From Glandiceps talaboti (taxonomy: Eukaryota > Hemichordata > Enteropneusta > Spengelidae): a stretch of DNA of 64,000 bases. The stretch's first letter is position 1. Each line of letters begins with the position of its first letter. The notes beneath the pieces are model-generated. The model did no database searches, had not been told where the DNA came from, and worked only from the letters and a program-made list of their open reading frames with translations. The position numbers were made by a program, and so were the translations under genes. Positions 25,960 to 36,530 of the stretch are shown piece by piece. Location of the stretch: the NCBI RefSeq assembly GCF_964340395.1, contig NC_135555.1, forward strand, positions 14,411,246-14,475,245, in the 5' to 3' direction.

Positions 25960-26089
25960 TGTGGTCAGTCATTGTTTTAGTGAATTTGCTTCACTTTGTA
26001 CTTGTATTCAGATTTCTCAGTCTCTCTCTACTAGGAATCGTGAGGTGTACCGTCTGTACGCGAACAGTATCTCAAGAAGCTTGAAGAAG
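25960..26089 (+). promoter_or_regulatory. Putative 5' untranslated exon and proximal promoter, receptor-like gene A
   Basis: The segment ends ctcaagaagcttgaagaag|gtaagg, with a consensus donor at 26090, and is well conserved with 41650-41780, which ends at the same donor. It is not open in a conserved frame. The signal-peptide exon has its own acceptor (aatttcag, 28638) 33 bases before the ATG, so a noncoding first exon is needed. The exact transcription start is unknown. An upstream atggcgg box (25866-25875) is shared with unit B. Confidence 0.5.
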
Positions 26090-26693
26090 GTAAGGATGTA
26101 CTTTCATAATAATTCTATAAAGGATTGAAAGGATATAACACACTTCTTCTTTTATCAAGAATTTTTTAAAGATGTGTATTGAAATAGTGTTCCAATATTC
26201 CATGTTGTGGTTACAAAATATCAATGAAAACAGGGCACATCTGCCTGACATACTGTTTACAGAATTCTTAATTTTACCTAGTCATCGCTGTACACACAAC
26301 AACAACAATGTCAAGTATTGTGTCATGAGATGATATTTTAGGATTGGGAATTCCAATTTGTTTAGGATTCATTGAAGTTGGTTCAAACTAGACAGCTTCA
26401 TGCTCTCTATACTCATGGGCGACTGAATTCTTTTCTCGGTTTGAAGGTACGTTCTGGCATGATGTTTCTTACTCTCAACTTTACAAAATGTATTAAGCTT
26501 GATGAAAGGTTAATATCAGATATGGTTACCAGTAATATTTGACTTGATAGTTCATAATATTAACAGTCTTATCATGGAGAGAACTCTCCTTATATTTTCC
26601 TGGAGAAATTTTGGTCCCGCCATTTAAATACTGCCAGGGTCCTTTATTACTGTTACAGTCGTAGCCTTGTGTAAGGGCAGGTTATGTTATACC

Positions 26694-26696
<3 letters not shown>

Positions 26697-26787
<91 letters not shown>

Positions 26788-26788
26788 C
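26697..26788. repeat. (GT)n(CTGT)n compound microsatellite
   Basis: About 40 bases of GT followed by about 50 of CTGT, in the first intron of gene A. It is not seen at the matching place in unit B. Confidence 0.95.
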
Positions 26789-28020
26789 GTGAACATGATA
26801 TCTCAAAAACTGCTAAATCTACACTAAGAAACTTTTCCTTATGAAAACAAGAAGAAAATTTTAGGCACGTTATTTGTTAACTATTTTCATACATAACGCT
26901 TTTTGGTATCGCGTTTCAGTGATATCAATTTTACTAGTGCAAATTGGTCAGTTGCTGAAATTTTCCCACAGCCATCTATTTAAATCCTACTGGCCGAAGT
27001 ATTAACTTTATTCATGGTGAGAATTAGTTTAAGTCGTTTCATTCCTTCACACTTCACTACACTTGCAAGCATGTACAGGCAATGCTGGCAAGAGGAACGA
27101 TCAAACGTCTCTTTTGTCTTTAAATTTGTAGAAGGTGTTCAGTTGACATTCAACAGCGTGATAGACTAAGTATGGTATAATGTCTCCTCACACAATGTAC
27201 TGTGTAAATACATATTCAATTTGAACAGATGGTATAGGCAGCAGATGGAACATACTATTTGCTTTTCTTTGCCGTGGGTGGCCATTTCTTCATTAAGTGC
27301 ATGATTTTTCTGGCATGAATAATAATATGTGTCCAAATTATATTGTGCAATGACGCAAAGACAAACATTTATTCATTATAGCTATTTCGAAATGTATTAC
27401 TTTATGGGAAAATATTATTTTACTTCAAGATGGTAGTCAAAACAGGCATGTGCAATTTAATTAGTCATGCATGGTTTTAGATATTGGGCTACTTAAAACT
27501 ATTGTATCAGTGTATTGATGGTGCAAATCCAGAGGTCTGATTGGTCAAGATAGTAAACAAATACGTCTACAATAGTGATAATGCACAGTTAGCGCGACTT
27601 TAATCCGCACTGAATGAGAATATCACACTCATTTTGTGATCGCTGTCGTCTGCATCCATCATGGCCGTCGAAGCAGTACTGTTGATCGCCTGCACAACAA
27701 TAAGTCTTCCATGCCGAACGCTAATATTTTCCCTTTGGGAAATGAATACGATATCCAAAGCCCTAGAACTGTCCGATGTTTCCTCAAAACCACCACCATA
27801 GAGCGGCTCAAGCCTACAGGGTCGATCTTGTCCCTATCTAAAATGCAGACATAGTGAAGCAGATCCGGGGCAGATCATGTACGTAAATCCGTCACAAAGC
27901 GAATCTAATGTAAATCCGGCACAAAGCGAATCTAACTTCAGCCCATTTATAAATGAACCTACAACAATATTCTTTTCGTTCTGTTTTTCCTTGTGTGCGG
28001 TATACTTCTTTGTTTTGTAC

Positions 28021-28051
<31 letters not shown>

Positions 28052-28352
28052 ATGAACCTACAAGTACAACTGTTCAAACTAAACAAAATTACACATATAC
28101 GATGCACAGTATTAAACTATTCATGGTTTAAATATAAATTTAGTGACGTTGTCCTTGACTTAATATAGTGAGATCGTCCCCGTAGTGGATGGAATCACAA
28201 TTGAAATTCAACAGATATTCAGGTTCTTGGGCGATCTATACTTACATTTCAATTCCATTCCAAAGTGTAGTTTGTTTTACAGCTTTTTGTTTTACCCTTT
28301 ATAAAAGTTTCATTGCAAATTTCATAGTAATATAACCCCCCCCCCCCCCGTA

Positions 28353-28445
28353 CGGTCTACCCCTTGGTTTTGACCAGTTGATTCCGCATTCGCTAACGCT
28401 CATGCGTAAATGTCATTAACTGGTCAAAACCTTGGGTATACCGGG
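28353..28445. repeat. Hairpin element upstream of the signal-peptide exon, unit A
   Basis: The arms ccttggttttgaccagtt and aactggtcaaaaccttgg are perfect inverted repeats around a loop of about 35-40 bases. The same hairpin sits at about 46287-46394 in unit B, so it predates the duplication. Confidence 0.75.
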
Positions 28446-28638
28446 ATGGGGGTGAGGGCTTATTGCTTAATTTTGTGCTAAGGCATAATTGAATATGGAA
28501 TTAAATATCGATATTTTTTTTTACCACATCTCAAAATATGTCACAAAACATGTCATTGACGTTTATTTCTTTGAAATAAAGAATAACACGAAACTTGATG
28601 AGAAATGTTAATCATATTTTTTTTAAATTCAATTTCAG

Positions 28639-28777
28639 TTGGGTATATTTTAAAGACTTGACTCAGTGAATATGAGGTTCTATTTAGTATTAGTTGTCTG
28701 TCTATCCATAATTCAGAATATTTCATCTAATCCGATTAATACAACAGACGTCGGGCAGTTAGAGGGATTTCAAGAAG
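28639..28777 (+). CDS. Copy A, exon with start codon and signal peptide
   Basis: Translation starts at 28672. The first residues are [19 protein letters not shown], a hydrophobic signal peptide, followed by the NPINTTDVG linker. Acceptor at 28638; donor GAAG|gtaaca. The 33 bases before the ATG are 5' UTR. Confidence 0.85.
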
Positions 28778-29013
28778 GTAACACTTCTGTATTTTTATAG
28801 TTTACATTATGCGCACAACATGGGTTTGTTTGATTTTTACAAGAAATGATATCGTAATGCGCATCATATGATTTTATTATCTCCAGAGGTGCTGCTCATG
28901 TGTGTGTGTGTGTGTGTGTGTCTGTGTCTGTCTGTGTCTGTCTGTGTGTGTCTGTCTGTCAGTCAGTCAGTCAGTCAGTCAGTCAGTCAGTCAGTCAGTC
29001 AGTCAGTCAGTCA

Positions 29014-29092
<79 letters not shown>

Positions 29093-32000
29093 AGTGTACC
29101 AGCTTGGGTATGTCTGACTTAATATAATTTAATCTGAACAATGTTAATACCAAGAATTTATCATTAGTATTCGAGCTATATTTCTGCGTACTAACGACCC
29201 TAATTTACATATTGTTTGGGAAATTGTGTTGATTTTCTTTCGTTATGTATAGAGAGAAAGATTTGATAAAACAAGGATTTTAGTGATACCTGTTATAATG
29301 AATTCACAAAATTTATATATTACTATTTAAGAATTTTCTTTGTATCGTGCATTAAAAACTATGCACTATGCACTGTGTTAAAAGTTTAAAAAAATGTACA
29401 TATATGTAATTAAGCCCTTAAGCGAAATTCATGCATATTAATTGTGCGAAATTGCATATTTCTTTACGGAAAGCTTTGTTTTTCACCTGATTCACATACT
29501 TGTTAGTATAGCTGACAAAAGTATTTACTTTGGATTTTCAATTCATAAAAGAACTTTACTATGTTTTTATACTTGGAAGACCAATGCAAATTCATAAATC
29601 GCAACACATTAAAAATGTTCAAAATATTTAGATATTTAGAATCTGTTAAAGTTTAAACACATACTCGCATACAGATTCCCTATGGAAAGTTCTGCGGGAG
29701 AACTGTTTCAGCATATTGACTCCATTTTAGGTACACATGTAATATGGGAATAGAGTATGTATTAAACTTTTAAGATTGTACCAACTTTCACTGGCTGCTG
29801 ATTATGCCTTGTGTAGTAGTGTGTATGCCGTTATTGTTTATATCATTAACTAAATAAAGGACCCACACAGTGTAAGTGGTGTTTGTGTGTTATGGTTTTG
29901 GTGCCTATCTCATCATGAAACCTTAGGCTCACTCATCTCGATAGTTCATTAATAATAGCTTTGACTCGCTTCTGATAAAAGAACTGTAATGTACATCGGC
30001 AGAAAACTAACCTACAGGAGCACTTTTAGTATACAACTGATAACGGTCAGGTCATGTAAAGAGATATGGCAAGCCAGTGAAGTTTATAAATGCTACACTG
30101 TTCTCTATAATGACCATAATATAATATTCCTCCTACACAGATTTTCCGATCATTTTAGTTGGGATTGACAACAATATATACTTTACCTCAACATCCGAGC
30201 ATTCCGGATCCATATTTGGTCCGATGGATGGCATTGGGTTAATCGTTGACGTTGCTGTACTTATTAGTGGCGATCTTGTTGGTTTGGATACACAGGGAAT
30301 GTTGAGAACGAGTTCTATAACTGAGATCAATTGGTCATCTCCAATCGAGAATTCATGTTGCATGGATGGCATCGAGGTCATTGCTAATGGTTTTATATAC
30401 GGCAATGATGAACTCGCGGGTGTATTCGAACGCAGTGATGTATATTCCACATGGGAAGGCCCATTTCCGGGTAGTAATGGCGCCGTGGAAATTGTAGCCT
30501 TCTGGAATGACTATTCTTTAGTTGGACTGATGCCATCGCGTTCTGAAGTCAGGTTTTCAAATCTTGAGAACCCATTTTGGGGAAGAAAATATACATTTAC
30601 AAAGCAGGATAAGAAAGTGGTAGACTTTACTTTCTTTCCTGATATGTCGACGAATGTCATACTGTTTGAGGATGAGCTCTCCTTTATTGCTATTTGTCAC
30701 AGGGAAATTCCAAAACCTAGCTATGGAGTTGAAACTACAACAGGCAAGTGAGCTACTGTACAGTCGTTATTTTCTCTGGTACATTGCAGTTAAAGAAACC
30801 AAATTAAAGTACACGATTCAATGGCATATGTTTTTTTTTGATATTTACTCATTGAGATTTAAATACATAAAATTAATAAGATGTAAACAACACAATAGCA
30901 TGATTGCACATTACTCACTTCACTATGAACATGATTCTACTTATAGCATACTTGAATAACTCATGAAACTTTACAGGGACTAACATTCAACCTTTGTTAA
31001 AACCTACATGCAGATTACTCATTGCTTTTGGTCGGGAGCGACTTCAAATTATATTACGGTCAATCTAATGACCTTGCCAAGATCAATGGCCCTGTAGAGG
31101 GCACAATCTTGATGATAGATGTTACTGTACTCGTGGATGGCGATCTAGTGGGCTTGGATATTAATAGAGAACTTAGAATTAGTCCCTATGATCTACTGAA
31201 TTGGTCACAAGCAATTGAGAACTCTTGCTGCATGGATGATATTGATAGCATAGATGATTCAATAATTGGATTCATGGCAACGACTGGCCTGTTTCTCCGC
31301 AAGACTGTACACATGTCCTGGGAAGGGCCTTTTGCTGAAAGCAATGGTGTAGTAAACATTGCTACCTGGTATGATGGAGGAGTATTATTAGGATTAATGG
31401 AATCGCGAAGTGAATTCCGTATTTTATATCCTTTCCAATCACGCTGGAAGGATATTGGTATCAACCTAAACGAACAAATATCAGACTTTACATACCTTCC
31501 TGATGGCTCAATGCTCACTACAAAATATGAGTATGGAGAATTTCACTTCATTGCCGTGTGCTTTTCTTACAATGGATTTCAAATAAGTGGCTATGATTTA
31601 CCCACTACCGAGAGTAAGTACAAAGTAACTAAAATATTTTTCATTTCTCAAAATAAGATAAAGGAATTATTATTATTCGAAAATGAACGGGATGTTAAGG
31701 CACACACATCACAAACTGTTACAGTTTTCAATTATGAGATTGTTTAATTTTGCAGCAGGTATTTATGTATGCATTGTTCTAATGAAATAAGTACTTAAAC
31801 CTATAGTCTAGGAAGTGACATTTTGGTCACTGTCACTATAAAATGTAAATATTGCAACGTGTATTAATGAAATATTAAAATGCACTCCTGACCTAAAAAC
31901 AAGTAATACCAGAGTTTTCGAGCTATGGTTATGTTATAACTCAATACGAATAAAAGCTACACCAGGAATCTAATCAGACACGTGTGCCTTGTTATCATCG

Positions 32001-35000
32001 ATGCATATGTATGCACAAAAGTATCTGATATTTTAAGTTTGCATCATGAAGATGTCGCCCATCGTCGTAAACCACAGCCTCTTTTACGGCAGCGTCCAAA
32101 ACACACCGACGGTATTTCGTTGCTTCAGCAGAAATGTGTGCTCTGGCTTGTAAGAATGATATGGCCTAATTACACAATACGTTAATCATGCAAGTGACTC
32201 ATTAAAATTAAAAGCCACATCAACAAACACACGAGATACTTTTACTGAATATATAATGCCTTCACCTTCAAGCTTCACGATCCATATCAATTTGTGGTTG
32301 ATTTAATTTTAACAATGTATAATTAAGGGACACGTCATGTATGGTAGCTCAAACATTCACATTTTGATAATACATGGAGGAACAACAACCGAAAGTCTTA
32401 CACCTTTTACTTACATCTGGATAGTTGTTTCAGCAGGACAGTCAACAACCAATTCTTGGAACAGTGATGACCATGGCATTGACAAAGATGACTTTCAAGG
32501 GGACACAGGTACTGAGTGCTATGTTTTTGATAATTGTAGAACATTTCATATAATGACCCCCTTATTTTCCACCAAACAACAAAATTTTTGAACCCTAGAA
32601 CTGAATTGTGATCCAGATAAAGAATTGTGTTGGATATTACATGATAATGCGTGTGTCATTTGGTAAGCTGAAATAGACTTCATGGCCTGAACCCAAGGGA
32701 TGCCCATCAAATTGCCCATACTAAAGTTGCACAAATGTGAGGGAGTTTGTTGTCTTGTCCAAGTTGCAAGCCACAACAAATGAATTGCTAGGTACAACTG
32801 CCGACATGATCGAGACCGTGAACAAACGGAACCTACTACACATCGGGAAAGTAAACAAATGAATTGGATTAAAAACACTTGCCACAGCAGGTTGAAACAG
32901 ACGATGTTTATATTACATTTCAAGGGTTCATATGAACAGTTTTATGGCTTCTTTATGTGTACATAAAATGCCAGGGGAACTTCTAATTTGTTTGTGAATG
33001 TGAACTATTATTTAATGAATACGAAGTGTCTTTACACATATCTGGTTATTTGTATTTCAGCCAGACAATCATCAACTAAAGCTTTGAGTACTGAAGACCA
33101 TGACACTGAAAACGGTGAATTTGAACAGGAAACAGGTATTGAGAAGTTTTCAGATAGTCATTGACAATTTTTAGCACACCTGAAATATAAAGAATGAGTT
33201 TTACTATTAGACGTGGTAAAGTGTCTGTACCCTCAGCATGAAAGTATCTGTATCACCATACCCACGGTCTAGAAGCTAGCTTTACATTCCGAATTTACTT
33301 CTGCACGATCTCCCGGGTTGAAATGTTATTAGACTTTCCTTCCGTGTTCTTTCTTTAGATAGCGGTTAACGCTCTGCTTGATTGATTAAGCCTGTCAGAT
33401 TTCAATGTGTTCTCTCCGAAATCTATCATTTGACAAGCCCATATCACACCGGTCGCCATCCCGGTACCATGTGCTTCTATGAGTAAACCGAACGGATACA
33501 GAAACCGAACCATGTATTTCAAGAACAATTACAAACTTGACGTCAAGCATGCATATGACTTGTGGTTATGATCATGTCAGATTTTGTCTGCGTATGTCTG
33601 AATCAGTTGTTCAAAAATAATTTTGATTTAATGAAATGTACATGTATGGTCTGATAGTGCAAACAAACATCAAAATATTTATGAAAAATTCGGATACTTT
33701 GAAGATACTTTTCCAAGAGTCGCTTTCTCATGGAGTACGCAAGTGAATGTAAACCGCCATTTTCAGATTGCATATGCCGACATGGGTGATGCGTCGGGTA
33801 ATCAAAGACATAGAAACTACCTAACAAAAAAAAGTTTATTTGTAGCAAGCTGTCGAAGGAAAATTATGAATTAACTGAGGAATATAGCGATCTGTACACA
33901 TATCATTAAACTGAGGAATATTGAAACATTTGTTTTTTTATTCTAACAGATGATTCAAATAGCTACGCATCATCTAGGCATACCATTCGTACATGGTAGG
34001 CTACTCTTAGGCAAAATGTGTCCCTTTACAATTACATTTGAACTTTTTCGGCCAACTCTGACAAGTAGTGTTTACATTACGGGTTTTTTTTCCAGTGCGT
34101 TGTTCATTTTGATGATACATGTTTCGTATTTTCGTTGCCTACGATGGACGAATTGCTTCCTCCAAACTGTAAGGAACTTTAAACCAACGCATTTTATCAT
34201 TTTTAACATCCGTATTGTTTTATAAAAATCGTTATCCTTTCCCATTTAAAAGAAATGAATACGAAGTGTCTTTACACATATCTGGTTATTTGTATTTTAG
34301 CCAGGCAATCATCAACTGAAGCTTTGAGTACTGAAGACCATGACACTGAAAAAGGTGAATTTGAACAGGACACAGGTATTGAGAAATTTTCAGATAATCA
34401 TTGGCAATTTTTAGCACACCTGAAATAAAAAGAATGAGTTTTACTATAGGCGTGGTAAAGTGTCTGTACCCTGAGACCACTAAACAACACAGATATGCAA
34501 CATTTATTATGTATAGGTGTGAATTGCCGAAGACTGAGGTCGGTGATTGCCACGCTCGACCCACAGTGTTCTATTAAGTCTTTGTTTCAGCCTGTTGTGT
34601 TGAACCATAGACCCTACACGAACTCTCTCCGACGTTTGCCGATTGCCCGCTATTTGTACATTTTCGTATTTGCCGATTTGTGCCCTGGAAATTTTTTTTT
34701 TGAAAATTTCGGGAAAGATGTCATTAGATAGATGATGTTGCAAGAAATGCGTTGACGCAACATCACTGACATTGGTCCTTTTTAGGGAAGTTACAGCTGT
34801 TCGAATATTTTTGACACAGAAGTAAGAAAAGCGTCAAACTGTTGAGACTAAACTCTAATTTTCTTTTATGATTGTGTGGTCTTTTTGCTTTTGGTAGGTA
34901 TATTTCCATACATGTTTTGAAGATGAATTCCCATGCCTACCCATCCATGTCGTTATATCTGCAATATACACCATCGATTAACTGTTGCTATGGGCGTGGT

Positions 35001-35159
35001 CTTGCGTGGTCTCTGCATACATTCGAAGTGTTTATTCATTTGCCTTCACGATCACTTGTGTTACATTGACATTATATGTCATCGTTTACCTGTTGCCATG
35101 GGCATGGTCTTGTTGCTAAGGAAATCTAGATATTTCTTTTCGCGCGCGCGCGCACACAC

Positions 35160-35190
<31 letters not shown>

Positions 35191-36241
35191 GTAGACGGAT
35201 AAACATTACTGAACCTTATCAATTCAGTTGTGCTAAAAATCGAATTTCTCGAAGCGTGATTTTTTCAGGCATTGTTATTGTATATTGGGAGAATGTTTAA
35301 ATCATTTGCGAATTCGTGTTTGAAGTTAAGATGGTATTCATAGGAGGTGATATAGTCATGTTCGAATCTAGGCAGCACTTGAATGATGACTCGGATGACC
35401 GGCTGAGTTGTGTAATAAAATGATAAATTCGTATGTTGTACAAATCAAGCTTATAGTCATCCGAGAAATAATTACAGTGATCAGAATCTTCTTCGAAATC
35501 AGACGAGTATCACAATTCGGCAGCATACATGTACATTGTTTACATCTTACCGTGTACATGGTATATGACGTCATATCTTGCAACAGCTGGGCAAGTCTCT
35601 TTTCACTCAGGTATGCAAAACCATGGGCTCATACTGACGGTGACGGCTTTTAATATATTCACATGTCAATCCCAACTTCAAACACAGGCAATCCAAAGTA
35701 CAATGGAAATGGCTGCATTGCATATCTGTTTTCTATAGTGGTCTGAGCTGCACCCAAGTATTGAAATGGTAATGACAAATGTATCGCACAAAGCTATAAT
35801 CAGTGTATATCTTGAAAAGTAGAAGGCATACGTGTTAGACATTATCAAAAGTAGAAGGCACGTACAATTACCTATACAAAAATGATGAGCCGTTCTGGGA
35901 AATGGTAACAATTTGAAAACTGGCACTTACAGAAACCTAGGGTGACACAACATTTATTTTTGTCGGTCGGACAGTTTGGCGAATTTATATAACAGTTACT
36001 TTAAAATTACTCTTGCTTTGCATTCGCAGATGATGTCCCCAATAATGTGATTTTACGGTTTGTAACACCAGCCACTATTTTCATAGCATTTGTTGTCTTG
36101 GTGAGTCTATTCAAATTGTACAGACAACGGTATATGGAGAGGCAACCTACCCAAGCCTCTGCAAGTAATCCTGCACCATCTAATCCACGGTTAAATAAGA
36201 AGACAAGAAAACAAAAAAAGAGAGCGTGTTTGCTGAGCTGA
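28672..36241 (+). CDS. Receptor-like type I membrane protein with two repeat domains, copy A
   Basis: I do not recognise this family. Exons 28672-28777, 30141-30743, 31014-31613, 32434-32508, 33061-33135, 34301-34375 and 36030-36241 join into 581 codons plus TGA, all introns in phase 1. Order: signal peptide (1-19), short linker with an INTT sequon, repeat domain 1 (36-236), repeat domain 2 (237-436), three 25-aa acidic Ser/Thr stalk cassettes (437-511), transmembrane helix (about 522-539), and a basic 42-aa tail ending CLLS. The domains share LVGx[24 protein letters not shown] and LGLM.SRSE.R motifs. Within each, a similar strand pattern recurs every 38-45 residues, suggesting a small beta-propeller (inference). 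A cell-surface binding or recognition protein is likely; the ligand is unknown. Copy B lies 18 kb downstream. Confidence 0.85.
28899..29092. repeat. (GT)n(CAGT)n(CTGT)n compound microsatellite
   Basis: About 190 bases of changing tetranucleotides in the second intron of gene A. Open frames in three phases (QSVS, CLSV) are spurious. Confidence 0.95.
30141..30743 (+). CDS. Copy A, repeat domain 1 exon
   Basis: One 603-base phase 1-1 exon encodes the whole domain, starting [15 protein letters not shown]. It includes [23 protein letters not shown] (an N-glycosylation sequon and a vicinal cysteine pair) and [16 protein letters not shown]. The donor is CAG|GCAAGT, a GC donor; copy B has GT here. 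Confidence 0.88.
31014..31613 (+). CDS. Copy A, repeat domain 2 exon
   Basis: A 600-base phase 1-1 exon, starting [16 protein letters not shown]. It has the same layout as domain 1: [58 protein letters not shown]. Domain 2 probably arose by duplication of the domain 1 exon. Confidence 0.88.
32434..32508 (+). CDS. Copy A, stalk cassette 1 (type I)
   Basis: A 75-base phase 1-1 exon: [19 protein letters not shown] followed by FQGDT. The acceptor is the tandem tttcagcag, so a three-base shift is possible. Donor ACAG|gtactg. Confidence 0.78.
33061..33135 (+). CDS. Copy A, stalk cassette 2 (type II)
   Basis: A 75-base phase 1-1 exon: [19 protein letters not shown] followed by FEQET. Acceptor ttgtatttcag, donor ACAG|gtattg. 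Confidence 0.78.
34301..34375 (+). CDS. Copy A, stalk cassette 3 (type II)
   Basis: Nearly identical to cassette 2, and so are its flanks: both share gaatacgaagtgtctttaca upstream. This is a recent exon-plus-intron duplication. It reads [19 protein letters not shown] then FEQDT. Confidence 0.78.
35137..35192. repeat. (CG)n(CA)n(CAGA)n microsatellite
   Basis: A short compound repeat in the last intron of gene A, followed by ctgaaccttatcaattcagt, a motif repeated near 53485 and inverted near 50815. Confidence 0.85.
36030..36241 (+). CDS. Copy A, transmembrane and cytoplasmic tail exon
   Basis: The acceptor is cattcgcag. It encodes [11 protein letters not shown], a hydrophobic helix ([13 protein letters not shown]), then [14 protein letters not shown], a Ser/Pro/Asn segment, and the basic end [14 protein letters not shown] before TGA. 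The last four residues fit a CaaX prenylation box. Confidence 0.87.
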
Positions 36242-36530
36242 GTTTCTAATAAGCTGAACCTCTAAAACAAAGTGTAATATATATTAATTATAACTCGTCG
36301 CAAAAAATCATTTTTTTATCATTATTTCAAGCACTTGAATATGGTTCCAAACCATGCACATTGTGTTATTGATTGCCGCTGCAGTCCTTGTAGAACTGCA
36401 AAACAGTATGAAAGTGCATTTGATGTTGTCACTTTGACTATACATACGCTAGCTTACATCTATATTTCCCGGTGTATTGGAAAAACATTAAAAAAAAGAA
36501 TCCTCCCATTGGCCTAGACATTAGCTTTTT

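Larger units (their letters stand above)
23534..36530 (+). repeat. Tandem segmental duplication, unit A
   Basis: The sequence from agacaattcaatattatataa onward reappears in the same order and orientation from about 39944. Matching landmarks include the (CT)n tract (24839 / 40674), the GAT/GGT run (25276 / 41030), the untranslated exon (to 26089 / 41780), all seven coding exons and the 3' UTR. Unit A is about 13.0 kb and unit B about 14.7 kb; insertions account for the difference. Confidence 0.9.

Noticed and set aside
28868-29127. Three overlapping frames of QSVS / CLSV repeats
   Set aside because: They translate a CAGT/CTGT microsatellite in every phase. The same holds for 43811-44309, 45151-45459, 49079-49391, 58456-58840 and 59310-59632.
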